From assembly GCF_025562755.1 (NCBI RefSeq), contig NZ_CP103300.1, forward strand, positions 2,615,001-2,679,000: 64,000 bases of DNA. Reading direction: 5' to 3'. Under the pieces are notes generated by a model. The model was not told the DNA's origin and ran no database searches. It worked only from the letters and a program-made list of their open reading frames with translations. Below are positions 35,112 to 44,549 of the stretch, piece after piece. Both the position numbers and the translations under genes were made by a program. Each line of letters begins with the position of its first letter. Within the stretch, counting starts at the first letter, position 1. Origin of the DNA: Endozoicomonas euniceicola (GTDB taxonomy: Bacteria; Pseudomonadota; Gammaproteobacteria; Pseudomonadales; Endozoicomonadaceae).

Positions 35112-36604
35112 CAACCTTCAAATGTCGCATATTTCAAAATACTTTTCTGGGAGGCCTGTTCCCTGGACAGTTCACCGGTAATACGACCGTGCCGCATGAC
35201 CAGAATTCGGTCAGAAAGACCAATAATTTCCGGTAGCTCAGACGAAATCATAATGATGGACTTACCCTGTTGAACCAGTTCATTCATTAATTCATAGATT
35301 TCATATCGGGCACTCACATCAATGCCCCGGGTCGGCTCATCAAAAATAAAAATATCGGACTCTCTGCAAAGCCAGCGGGCAATAATAATTTTCTGCTGGT
35401 TACCACCACTGAGGTTGCCGGCCAGTTGTTTCAGGCTTGGGGTTTTGATTCTCAAACGCCTGCTGAGTTTTTCCGCGACAGAGGACACTTTTTTCTCATT
35501 GATAACGCCCGGGACACTGGCGTATTTCGGGTAGTTACTGAGCATTGTGTTCGCCTGCACAGACAACCCCAGGGCGAGGCCTTCAAGCTTTCTGTCTTCA
35601 GTCAGGTAGCCAACACCGGCTTCTATGGCCTCTTCGACAGAGTGATTCATCAGCTGCCTGCGACCCAGCGTAATTTCGCCGCTGTCGATCGGGTCGGCAC
35701 CAAATATAGCTCTTGCCAGCTCGGTTCTGCCTGCGCCCATCAGTCCCGAGAAACCAAGAATTTCACCGCGATACAGATCAAAGCTGACCGCGTCCAGCAC
35801 GCCTTCACGGCAAAGGTTTTTAACTGACAGCGCGACCTGATCAGAAGTGACAGGCTGCCGGGGTGGAAAGAGGTTATCCAGCTCCCTGCCCACCATCATG
35901 CAGATGAGTTCATCCAGCGTCGACGCCTTATAGTTGACAGTGTTCACGTACTCACCGTCCCGCATGACCGTAGCGCGGTCGGCAATAATGGCCAGTTCTT
36001 CCAGACGGTGAGAAATATAAATAATGCCCACCCCCTGATCCCTGAGCCTGTTCATCACCCTGAACAGACAGTCGATTTCACTGTCAGTCAGAGCCGCAGT
36101 CGGCTCATCCATAATCAATATTCCGGAGTTGAACGACAGTGCTTTAGCAATTTCCACCATCTGCTGCTGAGCCACTGTCAAGGTGCTGACTAACCGGTCT
36201 GGAGCAATAGCCAGATTGAGACTTTCCAGCAGGTCGGCTGCAGCGCGATTCTGACGGTTTTCATCAAGAAACCAGCCTTTACGGTGCTCACGGCCAATAA
36301 AAATATTCTGAGCGACCGTAAGATGGGAGCAGAGATTGAACTCCTGATGAATGATGCTGATACCCAGGTTCCGGGCAGCCAGCGGCCCGTCAATAATGAC
36401 CGGGCTGCCTTTGAAAATAATTTCGCCTTCATCCTTCTGGCAGACGCCGGACAGGATTTTCATCAGGGTAGATTTGCCTGCACCGTTTTCGCCGAGCAAA
36501 GCATGAACTTCCCCCCTGTAAAGATCAAAATCCACTCGATTCAGAGCCAGTACGCCTGGGAATCGCTTGGTGATTTTTTTCATCTCCAACAGGACATCTG
36601 ACAT
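35111..36604 (-). CDS. Sugar ABC transporter ATPase (RbsA type, two ABC domains)
   Basis: The 497-aa subunit powers import. The first ABC domain has Walker A GENGAGKST, a signature-region VAQQQMVEIAKAL and Walker B ILIMDEPTAALTD. The second domain has the degenerate Walker A GLMGAGRTE, the signature LSGGNQQK and FIFDEPTRGIDV. This pattern is the RbsA/MglA/XylG class, where the second site is degenerate. It lies between the aldolase gene and the permease gene in one minus-strand operon. Substrate is inferred from the fucose genes, not from this subunit. Confidence 0.95.
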   Translation of the reverse strand: MSDVLLEMKKITKRFPGVLALNRVDFDLYRGEVHALLGENGAGKSTLMKILSGVCQKDEGEIIFKGSPVIIDGPLAARNLGISIIHQEFNLCSHLTVAQNIFIGREHRKGWFLDENRQNRAAADLLESLNLAIAPDRLVSTLTVAQQQMVEIAKALSFNSGILIMDEPTAALTDSEIDCLFRVMNRLRDQGVGIIYISHRLEELAIIADRATVMRDGEYVNTVNYKASTLDELICMMVGRELDNLFPPRQPVTSDQVALSVKNLCREGVLDAVSFDLYRGEILGFSGLMGAGRTELARAIFGADPIDSGEITLGRRQLMNHSVEEAIEAGVGYLTEDRKLEGLALGLSVQANTMLSNYPKYASVPGVINEKKVSSVAEKLSRRLRIKTPSLKQLAGNLSGGNQQKIIIARWLCRESDIFIFDEPTRGIDVSARYEIYELMNELVQQGKSIIMISSELPEIIGLSDRILVMRHGRITGELSREQASQKSILKYATFEG

Positions 36605-36652
36605 AAGCTTGTTCCCCCGAACTGCGATTGAAACCGACCCAAACCCGCAGAA

Positions 36653-37303
36653 TTAATCTTTCTCTCTTAATCCATATCCCTTGAATTTGCCCACCACCAC
36701 ATCAATTTCATCATCAGGCAGTAGGGGGATTTCCAGTCCGGTTTGCAGAAGGTTGACGTACAGCTTAGACAAAGTCTCCACTTCTTCCGCGAGCCACATG
36801 GCTTTGCCAAGCGTTTTTCCTGCCGCCGTCATGCCATGGTGCTGCATCAGGATGGCGTTACATTTCGAGAAGCCAGCAGCAACATGACCGGACAATTCAC
36901 GGGTTCCGTAAGTAGCGTAAGGGACACAGGGGATGTCTTTTCCTCCTGCTGCTGCGATCATGTAGTGAATTGCAGGAATCGCCTTGTTCATGATCGCCAG
37001 GACTGTGCTGAACAGGGCGTGGTTATGTACCACGGCATTCAGATCAGAACGGGTCTGGTAAATGATTTGATGAAAGCGCCATTCGCTGGAAGGCACCTTA
37101 CCGTTCTCATAGCCACCATTGTCGTGAACAAACACAATGTCGCTCTCATCCATCTGGTCATAGGCAATGCCAGAAGGCGTAATCAACATCCCGTCTTCAT
37201 ACCGGCAACTGATATTGCCTGCGGTTCCCTGGTTCAGACCTGAGCGGTTCATACTCAGACAAGCATCAATGATTTTTCCAGGCAGGCCACCTCTTACACT
37301 CAT
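36653..37303 (-). CDS. fucA: L-fuculose-1-phosphate aldolase family (class II aldolase)
   Basis: The enzyme splits L-fuculose-1-phosphate to DHAP and L-lactaldehyde with a zinc ion. From ATG 37303 (AGGAG eight bases upstream) it has 216 aa, matching E. coli FucA (215). LNQGTAGNISCRYEDGMLITPSG is the phosphate-binding start. SEWRFHQIIYQTR holds the catalytic Glu. VVHNHALFSTVLA and MQHHGMTAAGKTL supply zinc His residues. A longer frame to 37351 lacks a ribosome site. It is the first gene of the importer operon, divergent from fucK across a 171-base control region. Confidence 0.92.
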   Translation of the reverse strand: MSVRGGLPGKIIDACLSMNRSGLNQGTAGNISCRYEDGMLITPSGIAYDQMDESDIVFVHDNGGYENGKVPSSEWRFHQIIYQTRSDLNAVVHNHALFSTVLAIMNKAIPAIHYMIAAAGGKDIPCVPYATYGTRELSGHVAAGFSKCNAILMQHHGMTAAGKTLGKAMWLAEEVETLSKLYVNLLQTGLEIPLLPDDEIDVVVGKFKGYGLREKD

Positions 37304-37474
37304 AAAACAGGCTCCTCTTTGTTGTAGCAAAACAGGGTCAGTGGTTATCAAGACCGGGACAGGTTTGTCTTGATTTGACTTTTTGACAGAAGCGGTTTTC
37401 TTTTTAGAGGCATTAGTTTAATCGTTTTCGAACAATCTGCCTGTTATCAGAACCGTTGCAGTAAAGGGGGAGGG
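37304..37474. promoter_or_regulatory. Divergent control region of the fucose-type locus
   Basis: This 171-base spacer separates the start codons of fucA (-) and fucK (+), so it must hold both promoters. TTGACA at about 37384 is a candidate -35 element toward fucK, without a convincing -10. No clear operator dyad is seen, and no regulator gene lies in the locus, so control by a distant regulator or by Crc/Hfq is possible. Confidence 0.45.
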
Positions 37475-38893
37475 ATGAAGCAAGATGTTGTTATTGTTCT
37501 GGATTGTGGTGCCACCAATATCCGCGCTATTGCCGTTAACACCTGTGGGCAGGTGATAGCGAAAGCAACGCAACCCAACGCTACCAGCCCCTCTATAGAA
37601 AAACCTTCGTGGCTCATCTGGCCTTTGGATGAGCTCTTTAAAAAATTTTGCCTCTGTTGCCAGGACGTCGTAAAAACCATCAACCCTGAACAGGTAAAAG
37701 GCATTACAGTCACTACTTTCGGGGTAGACGGAGGACTGGTTGATCGCAACGGAGAACTCATTTACCCGGTGATCAGCTGGCAATGCCCACGTACCAGTAC
37801 TTTCATGCAAAATCTCGGGAAATACCTTAACCCTGAAGACGTAACGATTCGCTCCGGGGTCGGACATTTTGCCTTCAATACTCTGAATAAACTGATCTGG
37901 TTTAAAGAAAACCGTCCGGAATTACTGGCCGATGCCCGCGGCTGGATGTTTATCAGTTCCTTATTCACTCACAGGCTTACGGGGCGGATGACCAACGATG
38001 CCTCCATGATTGGCACTGCACAGCTGACAGACCTGAAAACACAGTCTTTCAGTGAAACCATTCTTTCCGCACTGGACATTAGCACGAGTTTTTTTCCGGG
38101 GCAGGTACAGGCAGGAGAAGTGATCGGTGTATTGCTGGCGGAACCTGCGGAAAAACTGGGCTTGCAACCAGGCATTCCAGTGATATCCACAGGTCATGAC
38201 ACCCAATTTGCGGTTTATGGTTCAGGAGCCAGTGAAGGTCAGCCTGTTTTATCTTCAGGTACATGGGAAATTCTGATGGCTCGTACCCAGAGGGTCAGCT
38301 CATTATCGCCCAATAGCCTGGCTGATGGGTTCACCTGTGAATGGGACGCTCAAAAGGGCTATTACAACCCCGGCGCTCAATGGCTGGCATCGGCGGTACT
38401 GGAATGGATCGGCAAACAGTTTTATCCAGAGCTGAAAGGTTCAGAAAAGTATACCGGTATGATTCGTGAAGCTACCAATGTGCCACCAGGCTGTGACGGC
38501 GTGAGTATCAATCCGGATTTTTTCACCGATGCAAACGACAAAGCCCCTGGCAGCATCAGAGGCCTTACTCTAAACACTCAGCGCGGTAGCATTTACAGGG
38601 CCGCTCTTGAAGGACTAAGTAACAAGCTGAAAGCAAACCTTCATCAGCTTGAGCAGCTAGGGAATTTCTCAGCGGCTGAATTGATACTGGTGGGCGGTGG
38701 TTCAAAGAATCAACTCTGGAATCAGATCAAAGCTGATTCATTACAAATCCCCGTTAAAGTGCCCAGAGAGGCTGATACCACGGCACTGGGCGCTGCCATG
38801 TTCACCATGGCAGGCGCAGGATTGTTTGAAAACCCTGAATCGGCCAGAGCTGCGTTTAACCTGCAGTACCAAACCATTAACCCCGGCAGATAA
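37475..38893 (+). CDS. fucK: L-fuculokinase
   Basis: FucK phosphorylates L-fuculose at O-1. The 472-aa protein is colinear with E. coli FucK: VLDCGATNIRAIAVN at the start, ITVTTFGVDGGLVDRNGEL, PVISWQCPRTSTFMQN, GVGHFAFNTLNKLIWFKENRPELL, ISTGHDTQFAVYGSGA and VLSSGTWEILMARTQ. LVGGGSKNQLWNQIKADSL is the FGGY C-terminal block. GGGGGAGGG lies six bases before the ATG. It opens the plus-strand arm of the locus, which continues with a second FGGY kinase. Confidence 0.95.
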   Translation: MKQDVVIVLDCGATNIRAIAVNTCGQVIAKATQPNATSPSIEKPSWLIWPLDELFKKFCLCCQDVVKTINPEQVKGITVTTFGVDGGLVDRNGELIYPVISWQCPRTSTFMQNLGKYLNPEDVTIRSGVGHFAFNTLNKLIWFKENRPELLADARGWMFISSLFTHRLTGRMTNDASMIGTAQLTDLKTQSFSETILSALDISTSFFPGQVQAGEVIGVLLAEPAEKLGLQPGIPVISTGHDTQFAVYGSGASEGQPVLSSGTWEILMARTQRVSSLSPNSLADGFTCEWDAQKGYYNPGAQWLASAVLEWIGKQFYPELKGSEKYTGMIREATNVPPGCDGVSINPDFFTDANDKAPGSIRGLTLNTQRGSIYRAALEGLSNKLKANLHQLEQLGNFSAAELILVGGGSKNQLWNQIKADSLQIPVKVPREADTTALGAAMFTMAGAGLFENPESARAAFNLQYQTINPGR

Positions 38894-38987
38894 CGGTTTT
38901 CAGAAAGCAGCCACCGGGCAATATGCTATTTTGGTATCACTATTTTTTGATATCTCTGTTTCAGTTGGCATCAGGCAGCGTTTATTG

Positions 38988-40580
38988 ATGGGACAGCACT
39001 TGTATATCGGCGTTGATGTTGGCTCCGGCAAAGTCCGGGCCGGGCTGTTCGACGCCACCGGGAAAAAACTGGCACATTCAGACCATCCGATCAGGCAGTT
39101 CCGTCCGGACCGGGATTTTGTAGAACAGTCGTCGTCTGATATCTGGCGACAGGTCTGCCATGTGGTGAGAACCACTATTGCCGATGCAGCCATCAAACCG
39201 GAACAGGTAAAAGGTATTGGCTTTGATGCCACCTGTTCACTGGTGGCTGTTGGCCCTGAAGGCAAGCCAGTCACCGTATCGCCCTCTGGCAACGACGACC
39301 AGAACATCATTATGTGGATGGACCATCGCGCACTGAAAGAGGCGGCAGAAATCAATGCCACCGGCAGTGAGGTGCTTAAATACACAGGCGGTGAAATCAG
39401 CCCCGAAATGCAGCTGCCAAAACTGAAATGGTTAAAACGACACCTGCCAGACAGCTATCAACGCGCCGGGCAGTTTTTCGATCTGGCTGATTATCTGGTT
39501 TATCGTGCCAGTGGGCGGAAGGTTCGCAGTGTCTGTACCCAGGTCTGCAAATGGACTTACCTGGCTCATGAACAACGCTGGGACCCATCTCTGCTAAAGC
39601 AGCTTGATCTGGACGACCTGATCACCAGCGGCAAAGTTGGCCACACCATTCTGGAACCGGGCACTGCTGCCGGAACACTGACAAACGCTGCCGCCAGCGA
39701 ACTGGGGCTGACCACCCACACGACGGTTGCCGTAGGCATGATTGATGCGCACGCCGGAGGCATCGGCACCATTGGTGAGAATCCCGAATCGACTCTGGTC
39801 ATCGTTGGAGGCACATCCTCCTGTCACATGGCCGTCAGCAAACAACCTATTTTCGTGGATGGTGTCTGGGGGCCCTACTGGGGCGCCATGGTTCCGGGGA
39901 TGTGGCTGAATGAAGGGGGCCAGTCGGCAGCTGGTTCCCTGATTGATCATGTGATTCAGGACAGTGCCTTTTACCCGGAATTAAAAAAGATGGCCGCCAG
40001 CCAGGGCCGGAGCGAGTACGATATTCTGAATGAAGAAGTACTGCGTCTGGAAAAACAGAACCCTCACTTTACCGCCCACTTTCATCTACTTGGTTACCAT
40101 CATGGTAATCGTTCACCCCGTGCTGACCCACATCTTAAAGGAATGGTGTCCGGCTTATCCCTGAACAGAGACCTGAGTGAACTGGCAAGAGTCTATATGG
40201 CTGCTATCCAGTCAGTGTCGTACGGCACACGTCACATTATTGAAACGATGAATAACTCTGGTCACCAGGTCAGCCGCATACATATGTGCGGCGGTGGCAC
40301 CCGAAATCCATTATGGCTAAGAGAGCATGCCAACGTGACCGGTTGTGACGTGATTCTCAGCAAAGAAGACGAAACGGTCATGCTGGGTTCAGCCATGCTG
40401 GCAGCCACAGCCTGTGGTGACTTTAACAACCTGACCGAAGCCATGACAGCCATGTCAGCCACTGGCAAAGTCATCAAGCCACAGGCGGAGACCAGAGCTT
40501 TTCATGATGCCAGGTATCGGGTTTTCCACGAAATGTACGACGACCAGTTGAAGTACAAAGCCATGATGCACAACTTCTGA
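38988..40580 (+). CDS. Second FGGY-family carbohydrate kinase (ribulokinase-like)
   Basis: From ATG 38988 the protein has 530 aa and begins LYIGVDVGSGKVRAGLFDATG; the open frame extends back into fucK but only this part is family-like. GIGFDATCSLVAV and the DQNIIMWMDHRALKEA block are typical of the FGGY/ribulokinase subgroup (YgcE/AraB-like and human FGGY). FVDGVWGPYWGAMVPGMWLNEGGQSAAGSLIDHV is the central signature, with the catalytic Asp in VGMIDAHAGG. IHMCGGGTRNPLWL is the ADP site. The substrate may be D-ribulose or another ketose. A second kinase next to fucK suggests that the locus handles more than one sugar. The ribosome site is weak. Confidence 0.9.
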   Translation: MGQHLYIGVDVGSGKVRAGLFDATGKKLAHSDHPIRQFRPDRDFVEQSSSDIWRQVCHVVRTTIADAAIKPEQVKGIGFDATCSLVAVGPEGKPVTVSPSGNDDQNIIMWMDHRALKEAAEINATGSEVLKYTGGEISPEMQLPKLKWLKRHLPDSYQRAGQFFDLADYLVYRASGRKVRSVCTQVCKWTYLAHEQRWDPSLLKQLDLDDLITSGKVGHTILEPGTAAGTLTNAAASELGLTTHTTVAVGMIDAHAGGIGTIGENPESTLVIVGGTSSCHMAVSKQPIFVDGVWGPYWGAMVPGMWLNEGGQSAAGSLIDHVIQDSAFYPELKKMAASQGRSEYDILNEEVLRLEKQNPHFTAHFHLLGYHHGNRSPRADPHLKGMVSGLSLNRDLSELARVYMAAIQSVSYGTRHIIETMNNSGHQVSRIHMCGGGTRNPLWLREHANVTGCDVILSKEDETVMLGSAMLAATACGDFNNLTEAMTAMSATGKVIKPQAETRAFHDARYRVFHEMYDDQLKYKAMMHNF

Positions 40581-40593
40581 CGGAGAGTGACTG

Positions 40594-42243
40594 ATGACAT
40601 CCCTGACTCTGAACTTGCCTGAGAAAAAACAGCGCATGACTCTGGCGGATAAAGAAGTCTTCCTTATCGCTAACGGCGACCTGCGTGACACCGCCAACAG
40701 GAAATGCTGGGCTGTGCAAGAATCTTTTGAAAGCAAGCTGGCAAGCGCCCTGAAAGAAAAGTCTGGCTACCGTATTCGTCGCGCTCATCCGGTGAAAGAA
40801 GCAGTGGGGCATGGCTTTATCAGCAGCCAGCGAGAAGGAGCGGATGTTATGGCTGCCATTGATAGCAAAGCACCGCTTATTCTCCTGATGACAGCCTGGC
40901 AATACTCTCATCATCTGGCACCTTCACTTGTGCATCATCAGGGGCCGATTCTGCTGCTGGCCAATTTTGATGGCACCTGGCCGGGACTGGTCGGTGCTTT
41001 ATGCATGGCGGGCACCCTGAACAGTCTTGGCAGGGCGCACAGCCGCCTGTGGTCAGAAAACTTTGATGATGACTTTTTCTACACAGGGCTAAGTGCCTGG
41101 CTGGAGTCCGGCAAGATTGAACACGACACGTCCTACCTGAAAGAGATCACGAAAGATCACCCGGTCATGAAGACAGAAGCTGGCAGGATCGGTCAGCAGG
41201 TAGGGGAATTTATTCTTAACAACAAAGAAATCACAGGGCTGTTCGACATGTTCTGTATGGGCATGATAAACGGCGTGTTTCCTCAGGCATCCCTGGCCAG
41301 AATCGGACTGCCTGTCGAAGCCCTGTCGCAGTCGGCTTTACTGCATGAAATGAGTCAGGTGCCTCAACAGGAGCGTGAAGAGTGCCTGCAGTTTTACATT
41401 GATCGCAGTATGAACTTCCAGTTTGGTGAAGATAGCGCAACAGAGCTGGTTCGCGAGCAGGTTCTGGAACAGTGCGCCATGATGATTGCCATGGCCCGTT
41501 TCACCAGGCGCTTTGGCCTGACCAGCATCGGGGTACAGTATCAACAAGGCCTGAAGGACAGCTGCGCGGCTTCGGACTTTGCCGAAGGTGCTATCGGATC
41601 TTCTCAACGCTTTCCGGTGAAAGATGAAAACGGCGACATCATCAGCGAAGGAAAGCCAATTCCCTGCATTAATGAAGTGGATATGGGAACCGCCATTCCA
41701 CAGACAATGATGTTCCGCCTGCTGGACAGTCTGAGTCTGCCCGCTGAAACCACTCTGCATGACATTCGCTGGGGAAGTGAATTTGAGGGCACCTTTTACT
41801 GGGACTTCGAAATCTCCGGCTCAGTTCCTTTTGAGCACCTAAAGGGCGGTATTGCTGGCGCAAAGGGCTACCGCCAGCCTGTCATGTATTTCCCCAAAGG
41901 TGGTTCCAGCATTGGTGGTCAGAGTAAGGCCGGGAAATTCCTATGGGCTCGTGCGTACTATGAGGGCATTGACGTTCACATGCACATAGGCACTGGTACG
42001 GCTTTTGAGTTGCCACAGAAAGAATTCCAGCGTCGTCTGGACAATACCACCCGCGAATGGCCGCTGATGAACTGCACCCTCGACGGCATAGGCCGGGATG
42101 ACCTGATGGCCGGGCATCAAAGTAATCACATTACCGTCGCCTATGTACCGGAAGAACACCTGAGAGACGTTGTTCAGGCTTTTGTTGCCCAGTCTCTGAC
42201 ACAGAATATACGCGTTCATATTGCTGGCGGTATCGAGCTTTAA
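40594..42243 (+). CDS. L-fucose/D-arabinose isomerase-family enzyme
   Basis: The 549-aa protein belongs to the fucose/arabinose isomerase superfamily but is not colinear with E. coli FucI (591 aa). The C-terminal domain is recognisable. CINEVDMGTAIPQ carries a metal-ligand Glu, as in the FucI CATEND-type loop, and HQSNHITVAYVPEEH carries the metal His. GPILLLANFDGTWPG and FDMFCMGMINGVFP occur in the N-terminal half. It would convert an aldose (L-fucose or D-arabinose) to its ketose for the kinases. GGAG lies seven bases before the ATG, and the gap after the second kinase is only 13 bases. Exact sugar specificity is not determined. Confidence 0.82.
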   Translation: MTSLTLNLPEKKQRMTLADKEVFLIANGDLRDTANRKCWAVQESFESKLASALKEKSGYRIRRAHPVKEAVGHGFISSQREGADVMAAIDSKAPLILLMTAWQYSHHLAPSLVHHQGPILLLANFDGTWPGLVGALCMAGTLNSLGRAHSRLWSENFDDDFFYTGLSAWLESGKIEHDTSYLKEITKDHPVMKTEAGRIGQQVGEFILNNKEITGLFDMFCMGMINGVFPQASLARIGLPVEALSQSALLHEMSQVPQQEREECLQFYIDRSMNFQFGEDSATELVREQVLEQCAMMIAMARFTRRFGLTSIGVQYQQGLKDSCAASDFAEGAIGSSQRFPVKDENGDIISEGKPIPCINEVDMGTAIPQTMMFRLLDSLSLPAETTLHDIRWGSEFEGTFYWDFEISGSVPFEHLKGGIAGAKGYRQPVMYFPKGGSSIGGQSKAGKFLWARAYYEGIDVHMHIGTGTAFELPQKEFQRRLDNTTREWPLMNCTLDGIGRDDLMAGHQSNHITVAYVPEEHLRDVVQAFVAQSLTQNIRVHIAGGIEL

Positions 42244-42253
42244 TTGTTGAATT

Positions 42254-42841
42254 ATGCTGATTTCAGTCATTGGCTCGCATGGGACGGGTAAAACAACCCT
42301 GATTAACCAGCTGCGTCGACAACCGGGCATCGACTGGCCTGTCTTTGTCGATTACTTCAGAAGTACCGCTAAAAATCTGGGTTACAGCCGGCCAAGGGAT
42401 ATTCTGCTGGAAGACAGTCCGAATAAAGACAACACAATTACCGCCATGACATCGGCCGCGCTGGGAGCCATGCAACAATGGTTGAACACTTCGGCTCCTG
42501 ATGGAATTATTGATCTTGGTCCGCCTGGCTTCCTGGCTTACCAGCGCTACTGGATGACTGTCTGCAAAAAAACCGTTTCACCCTACTTATTGCATCTCTG
42601 CCGAAAAGTCTCGGACCAGATCGACGGTTACATTTACCTGCCAAGCAATCATTTTCCCATTGAAAAAGACGCCATGCGTTCAGCCGACCCGATTTTTCAG
42701 CAGGACGTGGATCAATGGATTAAGCGGTGCATTCAGGAGCTGGAAATACCTGAACAGAAGCTGCTGTCAGTCAGCAATAAAATCCTTCGCGAGAGGGTTG
42801 TGGAAGTGTCTGGCTGGTTAGCGGGCTTGTCTGGCAAATGA
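42254..42841 (+). CDS. P-loop nucleoside/carbohydrate kinase-like protein
   Basis: The 195-aa protein has a Walker A motif at the very start, SVIGSHGTGKTTLINQL. The rest fits the AAA_28/NadR-like small kinase group: VFVDYFRSTAKNLGY follows, and IIDLGPPGFLAYQRYW resembles a Walker B region. DQIDGYIYLPSNHFPIEKD is next, where a lid with basic residues is expected. The ATG comes ten bases after the isomerase stop, so it is in the same operon. Its acceptor is unknown. It could be a regulatory or salvage kinase unrelated to the sugar. Confidence 0.65.
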   Translation: MLISVIGSHGTGKTTLINQLRRQPGIDWPVFVDYFRSTAKNLGYSRPRDILLEDSPNKDNTITAMTSAALGAMQQWLNTSAPDGIIDLGPPGFLAYQRYWMTVCKKTVSPYLLHLCRKVSDQIDGYIYLPSNHFPIEKDAMRSADPIFQQDVDQWIKRCIQELEIPEQKLLSVSNKILRERVVEVSGWLAGLSGK

Positions 42842-42870
42842 TTTCAATGAAATTGGCACGCGGCAAAGCT

Positions 42871-43581
42871 TTAGCCAATAAGGTCAGTAACATGAAACTC
42901 AAAGCAGTACTTATCCTGTCTAGAAGGAATCATAGGAACCACAAAAAGAGGTTCACCAGCACTTTTTGTAACGTGGTAGGTAAACCTGGCGTTAAAGAAG
43001 CTTTTGTCAGGATCGAGAACTAAGAGGCCGTAGTCTTGAGTAGCAACCAGGCTGGCTTTGCCACTGAGTTGAACAACCACGCGTCGGTCAGCCTGAATGA
43101 TAAACTGACAACCAGGCAATTCAGGGCTTGGTATCGGTGCAAAACTTAACATGTCTATTTTAAGTAATTCACCACTTGCCAGATGCCAGCCCCCATCCTT
43201 ACCGGCTGCCTGATTCTGAGCTATCATAATGGCAGCTATCATGCCCTGATGGAAAAAAAGGGAGAGTTCTGGCATAGCGTGTTTCAGCCAGGCGAGATCC
43301 GGCCTCTCCATTAGGGCAAGCACCTGCCTGGAACCACTGAAACCATCACCACCGGGTGTCTTTATGGTCTCACCGCCAATGGTATATTCGGTACCAACAA
43401 AATCCCTTTGCATCTGGCGGTGTATACTGCGTCCAGCGTACATATTGCTATCGTCGAGAAGCGTTGGGTTGAACTTTGCCAGATCCTCCCTGATAAAGCT
43501 CAGGATAATATCTTTGACATTCATGGAGATCAGGCCAAAACCGCTAAGTAAGGTACCTTTTTCAATAGATAAGCCCGGCAT
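42871..43581 (-). CDS. Conserved-looking protein of unknown function, 236 aa
   Basis: I do not recognise this protein. The ATG at 43581 has GAGGG six bases upstream. No signal peptide or membrane segment is seen. The sequence is a mix of alpha and beta features: N-terminal DIILSFIREDLAKFNP, a middle with PDLAWLKHAMPELSLFFHQGMIAAIMIAQNQ, and a beta-rich C-terminal half with VVQLSGKASLVATQDYGLLVLDPDKSFF. It is convergent with the P-loop kinase gene, ending 30 bases from it. It separates the sugar locus from crc. Confidence 0.6.
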   Translation of the reverse strand: MPGLSIEKGTLLSGFGLISMNVKDIILSFIREDLAKFNPTLLDDSNMYAGRSIHRQMQRDFVGTEYTIGGETIKTPGGDGFSGSRQVLALMERPDLAWLKHAMPELSLFFHQGMIAAIMIAQNQAAGKDGGWHLASGELLKIDMLSFAPIPSPELPGCQFIIQADRRVVVQLSGKASLVATQDYGLLVLDPDKSFFNARFTYHVTKSAGEPLFVVPMIPSRQDKYCFEFHVTDLIG

Positions 43582-43772
43582 CGTTAGCCCTCTAATCGTT
43601 TTAGCAGGTGGTGTAGCAGTAAACTCAGATGGGTATTATCAACAATACTTCGCAGAAATACTTTGCTAAATGACGCAGCATAGTATAAGTGCCGTTACTC
43701 AACCGTAATCCCCGTTTGCAACGGCTGTCGCAAGCGGGGATAGCGGTAGGGTATTCTTGTCTTCGGCTTCCC

Positions 43773-44549
43773 TTAAAGGCTCAGCTCCCAGTCGTAATCA
43801 ATGATCACCGGACCGTGTTTGGAAAAGGTCTGGTTCTTGTAGATACCGCCATTCAGAACACGACTCCGCATACCGGCGGTAATAATCTGATAATCCAGAC
43901 GAATACCCATGTTGTCACTACGCAGGGAATCATCTTCCCAATAGCTGTATTTGCCCGACTCACGATCCATTTCACGATAAGCGTCGTGGAAACCCATATC
44001 ACCCAGCAAGCCTTCCATCCAACCACGCTCTGCAGGCTGGAAGCCGGACACTTCTTCCTGCTCACGCCAGTTGGCAACATCAATCTTGCGATGAGCAATG
44101 TTCCAGGTACCCGCCATAATAAACTCACGACGCTTACGACGCTGCTTGTTCAGGTGGTGGGAATAGTTGTCCAGGAAACGGTATTTAAAGTTCTGGCTTT
44201 CGTCGTCGTGACCTTCCGGAACGTAAAGGCTGGCGATACTGATCTTGTCAAAGTCCGCCTGCAGGTAACGGCCTGTTTCATCCGCTTCAGGGAAGCCCAG
44301 GCCACTGATAATCGCTTTTGGAGCCTGACGGGTATAAATGGCAACACCGCCACGATCTGGTCTCTGATAGCCGCCATAGGCATAGCAGAAGTAACCATCG
44401 AGCTGGAACCGGTCCTGCTCCATCGTATAGTCATCCTCACGGATGTCCTGCAGACAGATAACATCGGCATCCTGCTCATTGAGCCAATCGAACAGGCCTT
44501 TTTCTCGCGCGTTATTAATGCCTTCGCAATTGAAACTGATAACTCTCAT
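43773..44549 (-). CDS. crc: Catabolite repression control protein Crc
   Basis: Crc works with Hfq to repress translation of catabolic mRNAs when preferred carbon sources are present. The 258-aa protein is colinear with Pseudomonas Crc: ADVICLQDIREDD, FQLDGYFCYAYGG, AVYTR-type GGVAIYTRQAPKAIISGLGF, RYLQADFDKISIASLYVP and NKQRRKRREFIMAGTWNIAHRKIDVANWRE. It has the exonuclease III fold, but the catalytic DxN loop reads TWN, so nuclease activity is unlikely. FSKHGPVIIDYDWELSL ends the protein. It is divergent from pyrE, as in Pseudomonas, and lies beside a sugar catabolic locus that may be among its targets. Confidence 0.93.
   Translation of the reverse strand: MRVISFNCEGINNAREKGLFDWLNEQDADVICLQDIREDDYTMEQDRFQLDGYFCYAYGGYQRPDRGGVAIYTRQAPKAIISGLGFPEADETGRYLQADFDKISIASLYVPEGHDDESQNFKYRFLDNYSHHLNKQRRKRREFIMAGTWNIAHRKIDVANWREQEEVSGFQPAERGWMEGLLGDMGFHDAYREMDRESGKYSYWEDDSLRSDNMGIRLDYQIITAGMRSRVLNGGIYKNQTFSKHGPVIIDYDWELSL

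Noticed and set aside
42838..43023. 61-codon frame after the P-loop kinase gene
   Set aside because: It overlaps the end of the convergent 236-aa gene and has no domain support.
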